Shown: one piece after another, positions 55,422 through 63,679 of the stretch | How positions within the stretch are numbered: the stretch's first letter is position 1 | How the letters are laid out: every line of letters starts with the position of its first letter | Assembly (NCBI GenBank): GCA_002440705.1 | Contig: DJVA01000031.1 | Span: forward strand, 19,039 to 83,038 | Source: Flavobacteriaceae bacterium UBA6268 | Lineage (GTDB): Bacteria; Bacteroidota; Bacteroidia; Flavobacteriales; Flavobacteriaceae | Reading direction: 5' to 3' | DNA: 64,000 bases | Position numbers and translations under genes: made by a program | The notes under the pieces: model-generated | Told to the model about the DNA's origin: nothing | Seen by the model: only the letters and a program-made list of their open reading frames with translations | The model's database searches: none

Positions 55422-56226
55422 AAACATTCAGGAAGCCACGGAATTTTTAAGGAAACGAGGATTTGAAAACCCTGAAATCGGCATTATTTTAGGAACCGGT
55501 TTGGGCCAATTGATCGATACCGTTGAAATTCTGAATGAGGTAAGTTACAATCACATTCCAAATTTCCCTACAGCAACGGTGGAGTTTCACAAGGGAAAAC
55601 TAATCTATGGTATTTTGGAAGGAAAAAAAGTGGTGGTCATGCAAGGCCGTTTCCACTTGTACGAAGGTTATACACCTCAAGACGTTACCTTCCCCGTAAG
55701 GGTAATGCACCAGTTGGGCATCCAGAAACTGTTGGTGAGCAATGCAGCCGGAGCCATTAACCTTAACTTTAAAAAAGGAGAAATCATGCTCATTGACGAC
55801 CACATCAACCTTCAAGGAACTTCCCCCCTTGCCTTTCTGGGAGTAGAACATTTGGGCGAACGCTTTGTGGATTTGAGTGCTCCCTACGATTCGGAGATGA
55901 ATAAAATGTTGGAGGAAATTGCTGTTGAAAAAGACATACAGTTGCACAAAGGCATTTATACCAGTGTATTGGGGCCTCAACTGGAAACCCGTGCAGAATA
56001 CCGCTATTTGAAGTTTATTGGTACGGATGCGGTAGGTATGAGTACCATTCCTGAAGTAATCGTTGCCAATCACTTAAAGCTCCCAGTGGCCGCAATTTCG
56101 GTCCTTACCGACGAGTGCGACCCAGATAATCTTCATCCTGTAAATATTTCCGACATTCTATCCCAAGCTGCCAAAGCCGAACCCAACATGATTGCCCTTT
56201 TCGCTGGCCTTATTGCAAAACTGTAA
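55414..56226 (+). CDS. Purine-nucleoside phosphorylase (trimeric PNP/MTAP family)
   Basis: A 270-residue trimeric-type PNP. GIILGTGLGQL gives the phosphate loop, MQGRFHLYEGY and VSNAAGAINLNF the conserved core, and ETRAEYR with VGMSTIPEVIVANH the nucleoside site. It splits purine nucleosides to base and ribose 1-phosphate. The purine pocket reads LTDECDPD, with Asp where 6-oxopurine enzymes commonly have Asn (alignment needed). In this cluster it may cleave adenine from the ArsS product to give an arsenic-bearing ribose 1-phosphate. A housekeeping salvage role is the alternative. Confidence 0.9.
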   Translation: MIKNIQEATEFLRKRGFENPEIGIILGTGLGQLIDTVEILNEVSYNHIPNFPTATVEFHKGKLIYGILEGKKVVVMQGRFHLYEGYTPQDVTFPVRVMHQLGIQKLLVSNAAGAINLNFKKGEIMLIDDHINLQGTSPLAFLGVEHLGERFVDLSAPYDSEMNKMLEEIAVEKDIQLHKGIYTSVLGPQLETRAEYRYLKFIGTDAVGMSTIPEVIVANHLKLPVAAISVLTDECDPDNLHPVNISDILSQAAKAEPNMIALFAGLIAKL

Positions 56227-56270
56227 GCTTTGGGAACTAATTGCTACTTAATACCGAATCAATCATTGAT

Positions 56271-57239
56271 ATGAGCTACTTAGATACAACGCACGACCTC
56301 TATAAAAAAGCAGCCCTCACCCCAGAAGTTGGCCTTTGCTGCACAACCAATCCCGTTTGGGAACTCCCCGGATTGAAAATTCCAAAAATCATGCAAGAAA
56401 TGAATTATGGGTGTGGTTCGACTGTACACCCAAGGGACTTAGTTAACCATCCAAAAATTCTCTATGTTGGGGTTGGCGGAGGTATGGAATTGCTGCAGTT
56501 CTCCTACTTTTCAAGGCAAGACGGAGGTGTTGTGGGTGTGGATGTTGTTGATGAAATGTTGCATGCGGCGGCACAAAACTTTGAAGAAGCCGAGCGGCTT
56601 AATCCTTGGTTTCAAAAGGAATTCATTACCCTCAAAAAAGGTGATGCCCTTAATCTTCCCATATCGGATAACAGTATTGATGTAGCGGCCCAAAACTGCC
56701 TCTTCAATATTTTCAAGGAAGCCGATCTTAAAAAGGCCCTGGAAGAAATGTACCGTGTGTTAAAACCGCACGGGCGTTTGGTCATGAGCGATCCTACCTG
56801 TGAGCAACCCATGAACGAAACCTTGCGCAACGACGCACGCCTTAGGGCATTGTGCCTAAGCGGTAGCCTCCCTATCAAAGACTATGTAAAAGCGCTTACC
56901 GATGTGGGTTTTGGCACTATTGAAATAAGAGCGCGAAAACCCTATCGTATTTTGGACCCGAAACACTATCCAACGGAAGAACTCATTTATATTGAATCTA
57001 TTGAAGTGGCGGCCATCAAGGATCCCATGCCCCATGATGGGCCTTGCATATTTACCGGCAAAGCGGCCATCTATTATGGTGAATCGGATTACTTTGATGA
57101 CAAAAAAGGGCATGTCCTATTAAAAAATCAACCCTTAGCCATTTGCGACAAAACTGCAGCAGCCCTTTTGGATCTTAAAAAAGACGATATTTTTATAAGT
57201 CCCTCCACATTTCATTATGACGGGGGAGGTTGTTGTTGA
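56271..57239 (+). CDS. arsM: Arsenite methyltransferase ArsM of arsenosugar biosynthesis
   Basis: A 322-residue class I SAM-dependent methyltransferase: VGVGGGMELLQFSYFS is motif I, then VGVDVVDEML and the NSIDVAAQNCLFNIF motif. Cysteines at 23, 24, 48, 143, 177 and 195 are candidates for arsenite binding, matching ArsM enzymes, which bind As(III) through three or four cysteines. A ~110-residue C-terminal extension ends GGGCC. Expected reaction: stepwise methylation of arsenite to dimethylarsenite. ATG 56271 is chosen because MSYLDTTHDLYKK is the usual N terminus; the frame is open ten codons further up. The next gene starts 2 bases after its stop. Confidence 0.92.
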   Translation: MSYLDTTHDLYKKAALTPEVGLCCTTNPVWELPGLKIPKIMQEMNYGCGSTVHPRDLVNHPKILYVGVGGGMELLQFSYFSRQDGGVVGVDVVDEMLHAAAQNFEEAERLNPWFQKEFITLKKGDALNLPISDNSIDVAAQNCLFNIFKEADLKKALEEMYRVLKPHGRLVMSDPTCEQPMNETLRNDARLRALCLSGSLPIKDYVKALTDVGFGTIEIRARKPYRILDPKHYPTEELIYIESIEVAAIKDPMPHDGPCIFTGKAAIYYGESDYFDDKKGHVLLKNQPLAICDKTAAALLDLKKDDIFISPSTFHYDGGGCC

Positions 57240-57241
57240 CC

Positions 57242-58126
57242 ATGGAACGGTATCTAGACATCATAAAAAGTTCTTACAAAGGGTATTTCAACTATTTGCT
57301 GGATGAAGTTACCCAGTTGCATTGGGAAAACTATTTTTACGGACTTATTTTGGTTTCCCTTATGGTATGGGCTTTGGAGATCCTTTTCCCTTGGAGAAAA
57401 AACCAATCCATTTTTCGTAAGGGTTTTTGGCTGGATGCCTTTTACATGTTCTTCAATTTCTTCCTACTGAACCTTATTGTTTTAATCGCCTTGTCCAATA
57501 CCGTAGCGACTTTATTCAACGATCTTTTGAGAGGATGGGGGCTCACTCTTCATGACTTTCAGTTACTGAATATCAATACCCTTCCCTATGGTTTGGGACT
57601 CTTGGTGTTTTTCCTAGTAAGTGATTTTGTACAATGGAACACCCATCGGTTGTTACATCGTGTTCCATTTTTATGGAATTTTCACAAAGTACACCATTCT
57701 GTCAAGGAAATGGGCTTTGCCGCTCAGTTGCGTTACCATTGGATGGAACCCGTGGTCTACAAATCGATGCTGTATATTCCCTTGGCCATTATCAGCGGAC
57801 TGGAACCTCAGGATGTGGCGATTGTTCACTTTTTTGCCCTCACCATCGGACATTTGAACCATGCCAATGTGGGTTGGGACTATGGTCCATTGAAATTTCT
57901 TTTGAACAACCCAAAGATGCATATTTGGCATCATGCCAAAAACCTTCCCTCCCATATAAAGTATGGCGTGAATTTTGGATTGACTCTTAGCTTGTGGGAT
58001 TATATTTTCGGAACCGAGCACATTCCCTACAACGGCAGGGATATTGAATTGGGATTTGAAGGAGACGAGCATTTTCCGCAGGACTTTTTGCACCAGGAAT
58101 TATATCCTATTAAAACCAAAAGGTAA
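57242..58126 (+). CDS. Sterol-desaturase/fatty-acid-hydroxylase-family membrane enzyme
   Basis: A 294-residue membrane protein of the di-iron sterol desaturase superfamily. Histidine clusters HRLLH, HKVHHS, HLNHAN and HIWHHAKN provide the metal ligands; four or more hydrophobic segments surround them. Such enzymes hydroxylate or desaturate lipids or cleave alkyl ethers. Inside an arsenosugar cluster it may modify a lipid aglycone, hinting at arsenosugar phospholipids, but a separate lipid role is possible. The ATG at 57242 lies just after the arsM stop. Confidence 0.87.
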   Translation: MERYLDIIKSSYKGYFNYLLDEVTQLHWENYFYGLILVSLMVWALEILFPWRKNQSIFRKGFWLDAFYMFFNFFLLNLIVLIALSNTVATLFNDLLRGWGLTLHDFQLLNINTLPYGLGLLVFFLVSDFVQWNTHRLLHRVPFLWNFHKVHHSVKEMGFAAQLRYHWMEPVVYKSMLYIPLAIISGLEPQDVAIVHFFALTIGHLNHANVGWDYGPLKFLLNNPKMHIWHHAKNLPSHIKYGVNFGLTLSLWDYIFGTEHIPYNGRDIELGFEGDEHFPQDFLHQELYPIKTKR

Positions 58127-58155
58127 TCGTTTGCGTATTTTTTAGAAAGAAACAC

Positions 58156-58950
58156 ATGAAATATTGGAGCCAAATTGTTATTCTTGCTTTCTTATCATAC
58201 AGCATGCAAAGCTGTTCGATTTTGTCAGCAGCTGGGTTGAGCAGTCAAGGGCAACCCATTAAGAAAGTTTTCGAAAAAATTGACCCTACAAGCCAATCGG
58301 TTGTAGATCATTCCCAGTGGGGGGTTTTGTTAAAAAAACATGTGAATTCTGAAGGCCTGGTGGACTACCAAGGGTTTCTTAAGGATCAAAAAGAATTAGA
58401 GGCTTACCTAAAAATGCTCGCTGCAAATCCACCATCTGAATCGTGGACTACGGCAGAACTGCTTGCCTATTATATCAATACCTACAATGCTTATACAGTT
58501 GAACTGATCCTTCAGAATTACCCTATAAAAAGCATCAAGGACATTCCAGGCGCATGGACCAAAGGAAGAGTCCCCATTGGGGACAAAACCCTTTCCTTGG
58601 GAGGTATTGAAAATAGCATCTTACGAAAGATGAACGAACCGCGCATTCACTTCGCCATCAATTGTGCCTCCCTGTCTTGCCCAAATTTGTTGAATGAAGC
58701 CTATGTTCCTGAAAAAATAGCAACTCAGTTGGATGAGGTAACACGCAAATTTATCAATAGTAGTAAAAATAGCCTCTCCAAAAAAGAAGTGAAACTCTCG
58801 CACATCTTTAAGTGGTATAGGAAAGATTTTCAAGTTCAGGGTGAAAAAGATTTGATCGGTTTTATCAACCAATACACTCAAACCAAGATTGCTCCTAATG
58901 CGAGCATCGATTTTCTCGAATATGATTGGAGTTTGAACGAACAACAATAG
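58156..58950 (+). CDS. DUF547-domain lipoprotein
   Basis: A 264-residue lipoprotein (lipobox SMQSC) with the DUF547 domain. Conserved features are LLAYYINTYNAYTVELIL, GGIENSILRK, and HFAINCASLSCPNL with its paired cysteines. The family is widespread and distantly resembles papain/transglutaminase-fold proteins, but no activity is established. It lies between the desaturase-like gene and the TIGR04283 transferase, in the same direction. I recall it as a regular companion of arsenosugar genes in Bacteroidota. A role in exporting or processing the product is speculation. Confidence 0.87.
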   Translation: MKYWSQIVILAFLSYSMQSCSILSAAGLSSQGQPIKKVFEKIDPTSQSVVDHSQWGVLLKKHVNSEGLVDYQGFLKDQKELEAYLKMLAANPPSESWTTAELLAYYINTYNAYTVELILQNYPIKSIKDIPGAWTKGRVPIGDKTLSLGGIENSILRKMNEPRIHFAINCASLSCPNLLNEAYVPEKIATQLDEVTRKFINSSKNSLSKKEVKLSHIFKWYRKDFQVQGEKDLIGFINQYTQTKIAPNASIDFLEYDWSLNEQQ

Positions 58951-58966
58951 GTTGTATCTTTCGGTC

Positions 58967-59665
58967 ATGATAAGTATAATCATCCCGGTACTTAACGAAT
59001 CCCAAACCATAGGAAAACTCCTGTTGCACTTAACCAAAGAGATTCCCCAAAATACTACGATGGAAATCATAGTGGTGGACGGGGGCAGCAAGGACAATAC
59101 CTTGGAAGAGGTAGCCCACTTTTCTGGGTTATTGCCTATCAAGACCATTCGCACATCCAAGGGAAGGGCGGTTCAAATGAACCGTGGAGCCCAAGAAGCT
59201 TCCGGCAGCATTCTCTATTTTTTGCACGCCGATACCGTACCGCCATTCCATTTTGAACAATCCATAACAAAGGCCTTATTGGGCAAGGCCATTGCAGGTT
59301 GCTTTCGGATGAAATTTGATTCCAAGCATCCCATTTTGTTAGTTTCGCAATGGTTTACGCGATTTAACTTCAAAGCATGCCGGGGAGGAGATCAATCCCT
59401 ATTCGTTGAAAAAGAGGTGTTTGATGCCTTAGGCGGTTTTAACGAACAATTTGAAGTTTATGAAGACTGTGAATTTATAAATCGCCTGTATGACCATGGT
59501 CCATTTATAGTATTGAAAGATAGTGTAGTCACTTCAGCAAGGAGGTATCGTTCCAATGGTACAGCAAAACTGCAATTCCATTTCGCCATCATTCATCTAA
59601 AAAAATGGTTTGGAACTTCCCCACAAGGCCTGGTGTCTTATTACAATAAATACATTGCTTCTTAA
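58967..59665 (+). CDS. TIGR04283-type arsenosugar-cluster glycosyltransferase
   Basis: A 232-residue GT2 enzyme. MISIIIPVLNESQTIGKLL and IIVVDGGSKDNT form the nucleotide-sugar site, FLHADT the DxD-like metal motif and YEDCEFINRL the acceptor/base region. This subfamily is named for its link to arsenosugar clusters. The ATG at 58967 is chosen over 58952 because the conserved N-terminal strand begins there. Its end overlaps the opposite-strand GH113-like gene by 4 bases. Confidence 0.9.
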   Translation: MISIIIPVLNESQTIGKLLLHLTKEIPQNTTMEIIVVDGGSKDNTLEEVAHFSGLLPIKTIRTSKGRAVQMNRGAQEASGSILYFLHADTVPPFHFEQSITKALLGKAIAGCFRMKFDSKHPILLVSQWFTRFNFKACRGGDQSLFVEKEVFDALGGFNEQFEVYEDCEFINRLYDHGPFIVLKDSVVTSARRYRSNGTAKLQFHFAIIHLKKWFGTSPQGLVSYYNKYIAS

Positions 59666-60672
59666 TTTTGAAGGGCATAGTAATGCTCCACTTTTTCAAG
59701 AGCAGGCTTGTTTTGTGGACTGAATTGAGTGTCGTCCCTATGCCGTCCCGCTCCCTCATTGGGGTGCCATTTCCAAAGAAAACCACCAGTAAACCAAGGT
59801 TCTGTCCATACAGCTTCAAAGAGGGCCTCCAATAAATTACTTTGAGCTTCAAAATTAACACCTTCCATCTCCCTATCGCTTCGCCATGGTTCCTTGCCAG
59901 CATAATCCACACTTCGGTAACCAAATTCCGTGAAAAGGATGGGCTTCTCAAATTTCTCGGAAACACCCTGCATTTCCAATTTCCAAGAGTCCCAGTTTTT
60001 TTGTGCCGCTTCAGCTGTAGGGGTTTTTTCGTCGGAAATCGGGAAATACGCATCCACTCCAATAAAATCCAAATCATCCCAAAGGTCAAGGCGCTTGTAT
60101 TCGTCCCAATTTGCAGCATAGGTAAGCTTTCCATGATAAATGCTACGTATCTCACGAATCAAATCCTTCCAAAATAAAGGCCTGTTGGCAACAAATTGTT
60201 CCAGCTCGGTTCCAATACAGAATACGGAAACTTTTTGCTCTTCGGCCAAGTATGCAAAGGTCATAATGAAATCACGATAACTTTCTTCCAGTACCTTCCA
60301 CACTGCTTCGTCTTCCATGGACAGATGTCCTGTAAACTCCCCTCTCCAAATCCAGAGCTGTGGCTTCAACAACACCTCGATATGATTTTTATGCAACATT
60401 TCAATGGCCTGTTTAGCTCCAGGAGCTGTTTCGCCAAACCATTGACGGTCGGTATTGAAGACTATCTCTGGGTCGTTCAAACTTCGAATGAAGCCAAAGG
60501 GCATTACAGCGGCAAAGTTAGCATGTACGTTGGTGATGGAATTTATATGCTCCTGAATAACCGCTTCCGGAGTAGCCACCAAGCTTATTCCGTTGATTTT
60601 TTGGGAACTCTTTTCTTCACACCCCACCACCATGAAGCAGAATACAACAAGGACAAGCAAAATCATTTTCAT
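59662..60672 (-). CDS. GH113-like TIM-barrel lipoprotein
   Basis: A 337-residue envelope protein with a lipobox (FMVVGC). The (beta/alpha)8 pattern with GTELEQF (first strand-4 Glu) and PILFTEFGYRS (second, strand-7 Glu) matches clan-A glycosidases, closest in my reading to the GH113 beta-mannanase-like group. It may cleave mannosides or related sugars at the cell surface; specificity is unknown. It is the only minus-strand gene in the arsenosugar-type region, converges on the TIGR04283 gene with a 4-base overlap and is divergent from the FAD oxidoreductase. ATG 60672 or 60666 fits the signal peptide better than 60699. Confidence 0.78.
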   Translation of the reverse strand: MKMILLVLVVFCFMVVGCEEKSSQKINGISLVATPEAVIQEHINSITNVHANFAAVMPFGFIRSLNDPEIVFNTDRQWFGETAPGAKQAIEMLHKNHIEVLLKPQLWIWRGEFTGHLSMEDEAVWKVLEESYRDFIMTFAYLAEEQKVSVFCIGTELEQFVANRPLFWKDLIREIRSIYHGKLTYAANWDEYKRLDLWDDLDFIGVDAYFPISDEKTPTAEAAQKNWDSWKLEMQGVSEKFEKPILFTEFGYRSVDYAGKEPWRSDREMEGVNFEAQSNLLEALFEAVWTEPWFTGGFLWKWHPNEGAGRHRDDTQFSPQNKPALEKVEHYYALQN

Positions 60673-60702
60673 AAGTGAAAAATACAATTTATGTCCCAAA
60701 AA

Positions 60703-60733
60703 TTGGTGAACATCTGTAATGTATGTAACTTTC
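60703..60733 (+). promoter_or_regulatory. Candidate promoter of the FAD oxidoreductase operon
   Basis: TTG (60703-60705) and TAACTTTC (60726-60733, seven of eight -7 matches). It leaves a leader of ~25 bases to the ATG at 60765 and too little room for the ATG at 60744. Confidence 0.35.
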
Positions 60734-60764
60734 CTTTCGACAGATGCGCTATCGACCTATCTTT

Positions 60765-62075
60765 ATGGAACATGTTGTGATTATTGGAAACGGCATTTCG
60801 GGTGTTACCGCAGCAAGACACATCCGAAAACAATCCAATTGCCGTATTTCGATCATTTCGTCAGAAACTGAACACTTTTTTTCCAGAACGGCCCTCATGT
60901 ACCTCTATATGGGACACATGAAATTTGAGCATACCAAACCTTACGAAGATTTCTTCTGGAAAAAGAACAAACTGGATTTGATCCATGCCCATGTAAGCAA
61001 ATTAGATCCCGCTGCAAAGCTGGTACATTTTCAAAATGGGGGCTCTTTAGGCTACGACAAACTCATTCTTGCAGTAGGTTCCAAACCCAATAAATTTGGT
61101 TGGCCAGGGCAAGACTTACAGGGGGTTCAAGGATTATACTCCTATCAGGACTTACAATCACTGGAGCAATACGCACCCAACAATCGGCTATGCAAACGAG
61201 CAGTTATTGTGGGAGGCGGGCTTATTGGTATCGAACTGGCTGAAATGCTTTCAACGAGGGACATTCCAGTTACCTTTTTGGTTCGGGAACCAAGTTTTTG
61301 GGGTAACGTGCTTCCAGCAAGCGATAGTGCATTATTAAATAAACACATCGCCAGTCACCACATTGACCTACGTCTTTCCAGTAACTTAAAGGAAATCCTC
61401 TCCGACGGTGCTGGAAAAGTCCGTGGTGTTATCATCCATGAAACCGGAGAGGAAATCCCGTGCAATTTTGTAGGGCTTACTGCTGGTGTTTCGCCGAATA
61501 TTGATTTTTTGAAAGACAGTGGCATTGCATTGGGCAAGGGAATCTTGGTGAATCGCTATCTGGAAACCAATGTTCAAGACATCTATGCCATAGGTGATTG
61601 TGCCGAACAGAAAGAGCCCATTGGTTTAAGAAGAGCTGTTGAGGCAGTTTGGTACACAGGGCGTATGATGGGCGAAACCGTCGCCCAAACCATTTGTGGC
61701 AAGCGCACTGCCTACAGGCCAGGAAATTGGTTCAACAGTGCCAAATTTTTTGACATTGAGTATCAAACCTATGGTTGGGTATTCAGTGGGAAAAACAAAA
61801 ATGACATGGAACAACACTTTCATTGGGAACATGAGGATGGCACCAAGTGTATCACGGTTGCTTACCAGAAAGATAGTAGAATCTTTTTGGGCATCAATAC
61901 CTTTGGTATCCGATTGCGTCATGAAGTCGTGGATCGATGGTTGAACGAACAACAAACCGTCGATTTTGTCATCACCAACTTAATGAAGGCCAATTTCGAC
62001 CCCGAATGGTATCGAAAATTTGAAATTTCCATTCAATCCACATTCCAAAAATCCACCAAACAACTGATTTCATGA
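60765..62075 (+). CDS. NAD(P)/FAD-dependent oxidoreductase (rubredoxin/nitrite-reductase-like)
   Basis: A 436-residue flavoprotein. MEHVVIIGNGISGVTAARHI is the FAD dinucleotide fold, AVIVGGGLIGIELAEML the NAD(P) fold, and TNVQDIYAIGDCAE the FAD-ribityl motif. It is of the ferredoxin/rubredoxin reductase type rather than a disulfide reductase, as no redox CxxxxC follows the FAD motif. A C-terminal ~110-residue extension is unusual. The stop overlaps the membrane Fe-S protein start by 4 bases, so the two probably form an electron-transfer pair. The ATG at 60765 is chosen for the conserved N terminus. Confidence 0.87.
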   Translation: MEHVVIIGNGISGVTAARHIRKQSNCRISIISSETEHFFSRTALMYLYMGHMKFEHTKPYEDFFWKKNKLDLIHAHVSKLDPAAKLVHFQNGGSLGYDKLILAVGSKPNKFGWPGQDLQGVQGLYSYQDLQSLEQYAPNNRLCKRAVIVGGGLIGIELAEMLSTRDIPVTFLVREPSFWGNVLPASDSALLNKHIASHHIDLRLSSNLKEILSDGAGKVRGVIIHETGEEIPCNFVGLTAGVSPNIDFLKDSGIALGKGILVNRYLETNVQDIYAIGDCAEQKEPIGLRRAVEAVWYTGRMMGETVAQTICGKRTAYRPGNWFNSAKFFDIEYQTYGWVFSGKNKNDMEQHFHWEHEDGTKCITVAYQKDSRIFLGINTFGIRLRHEVVDRWLNEQQTVDFVITNLMKANFDPEWYRKFEISIQSTFQKSTKQLIS

Positions 62076-63661
62076 GCACTGCATCCAAGGATATGACACT
62101 TACAGGCCAGCCACCCGCTAGCTTGAACCGCTCTCAGAAATATGCAACGGGCATCGCGATTTTTGGCCTAGCAATTTTGCTCCTGGCCACATTCAATATT
62201 AGTTTTCCGCACAAGGGATTTTGGTTGAGCACATCACTCATTAGTTTGGTTTTAGGTGTAATACTCTTTTCAAAAGGAGCCTACAGAAATACCTCTGAAG
62301 GTATCAAGAACGACGGCGTTTGGTTCAAATCTATCTCCAACAGAGGTTTTTGGGCATGGGTAACAGGTTTGTCACTTACCGGTTTCTACACTATTTTATA
62401 TTTCTACCCTCAATATTTGGGCTTACGAAAAGGAACGGAAAATACAGGGCTTATTGCACTTTTCGACCCCCTTAGCAAGCTTTTGAGTGGAAATTCCGCA
62501 AGTCAGTGGTTTGTCTACGGTACGCTCTACACGGTGGCCATTTTGGCTTTCGGTATAAAATTTATCTGGAAATACCGCCATAACCGATACGAAAAAATAC
62601 GAACCATTAGTGTCCTATTCTTTCAAACAGCCTTCGCTTTTTTGATTCCTGAATTCATGGCCCGACTCAATTCGGATCACTTCCAATTGCCCTACTACGA
62701 CCTTAAAAGTGTTTGGCCCCTTAATTATTACCTGTTTCAGGAATACCATGTCTCCACATTTGTTTCCGCAGGAACCATTGGAGTAGTGTTATTGGTTTTT
62801 GGGATTTTGAGCATTTTAGTCATAACCCCTATCCTTACCTACAAATTTGGAAAGCGTTGGTATTGCAGTTGGGTTTGTGGTTGTGGGGCATTGGCGGAAA
62901 CGGTGGGTGATCCCTTCAGGCAACTTTCGGACAAGCGCATGGTAGCTTGGAAAGTGGAGCGCTGGGTGGTTCATAGCGTTCTGGTTTTTGTGGTAGTCAT
63001 GACTACCGCCGTGGTAGCGACCTATCTTGAAAACAACTCAACCAAGTATTGGCTAACGAAGGATGTATTCCTGATTATGGTGGGTAGTTTTTTAACGCTG
63101 CTGTTGATTGCCATTTGGGTATTCCGGCGGAAAGAGCTAAAAAAAGATGCCCGCTACGGTGCCGTTGGGTATTTAGTGATTATTCTGTTTCTGTTGGCCA
63201 TCCATTACTTTTCAGGAACAACGCTGTTTCTTTTTAAGGCAGAGACTTTAAGGACCACCTACGGATTTTTGATCGGATCTATCTTCAGTGGGGTCATCGG
63301 AACCGGTTTTTATCCCATCTTCGGAAGCCGAGTCTGGTGCCGTTTTGGCTGTCCCATGGCTGCCATTTTAGGATTGCAGCAACGGCTGTTGTCCAAGTTC
63401 AGGATCACGACCAATGGCGGACAATGCATTTCGTGCGGAAATTGTTCAACCTACTGCGAAATGGGGATTGATGTTAGGGCTTATGCACAAAAGGGCGAAA
63501 ACATTGTAAGAGCCAGTTGTGTGGGATGCGGCATTTGCTCGGCGGTCTGCCCCAGGGGGGTGTTGAAATTAGAAAATGGCCCTTTAGACAAGAGGATTGA
63601 TTCCAAGGAAATTTTATTAGGAAATGATGTAGATTTGATGCGCTATCTAAATAATCAATAA
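62072..63661 (+). CDS. Membrane 4Fe-4S ferredoxin-type protein (NapH/CcoG-like)
   Basis: A 529-residue polytopic membrane protein with about eight hydrophobic segments and a cytosolic tail with two 4Fe-4S motifs: CISCGNCSTYCEMG and CVGCGICSAVCPRG. Two further Cys groups next to membrane helices, CSWVCGCGALAET and WCRFGCPMA, resemble the NapH/CcoG family. It likely moves electrons between the quinone pool or the periplasm and the FAD enzyme with which it overlaps (ATGA). In this cluster an arsenic-reducing or hydroxylase-feeding role is plausible but not shown. Confidence 0.87.
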   Translation: MSTASKDMTLTGQPPASLNRSQKYATGIAIFGLAILLLATFNISFPHKGFWLSTSLISLVLGVILFSKGAYRNTSEGIKNDGVWFKSISNRGFWAWVTGLSLTGFYTILYFYPQYLGLRKGTENTGLIALFDPLSKLLSGNSASQWFVYGTLYTVAILAFGIKFIWKYRHNRYEKIRTISVLFFQTAFAFLIPEFMARLNSDHFQLPYYDLKSVWPLNYYLFQEYHVSTFVSAGTIGVVLLVFGILSILVITPILTYKFGKRWYCSWVCGCGALAETVGDPFRQLSDKRMVAWKVERWVVHSVLVFVVVMTTAVVATYLENNSTKYWLTKDVFLIMVGSFLTLLLIAIWVFRRKELKKDARYGAVGYLVIILFLLAIHYFSGTTLFLFKAETLRTTYGFLIGSIFSGVIGTGFYPIFGSRVWCRFGCPMAAILGLQQRLLSKFRITTNGGQCISCGNCSTYCEMGIDVRAYAQKGENIVRASCVGCGICSAVCPRGVLKLENGPLDKRIDSKEILLGNDVDLMRYLNNQ

Positions 63662-63679
63662 TCGCCCATCAGATCGTTC

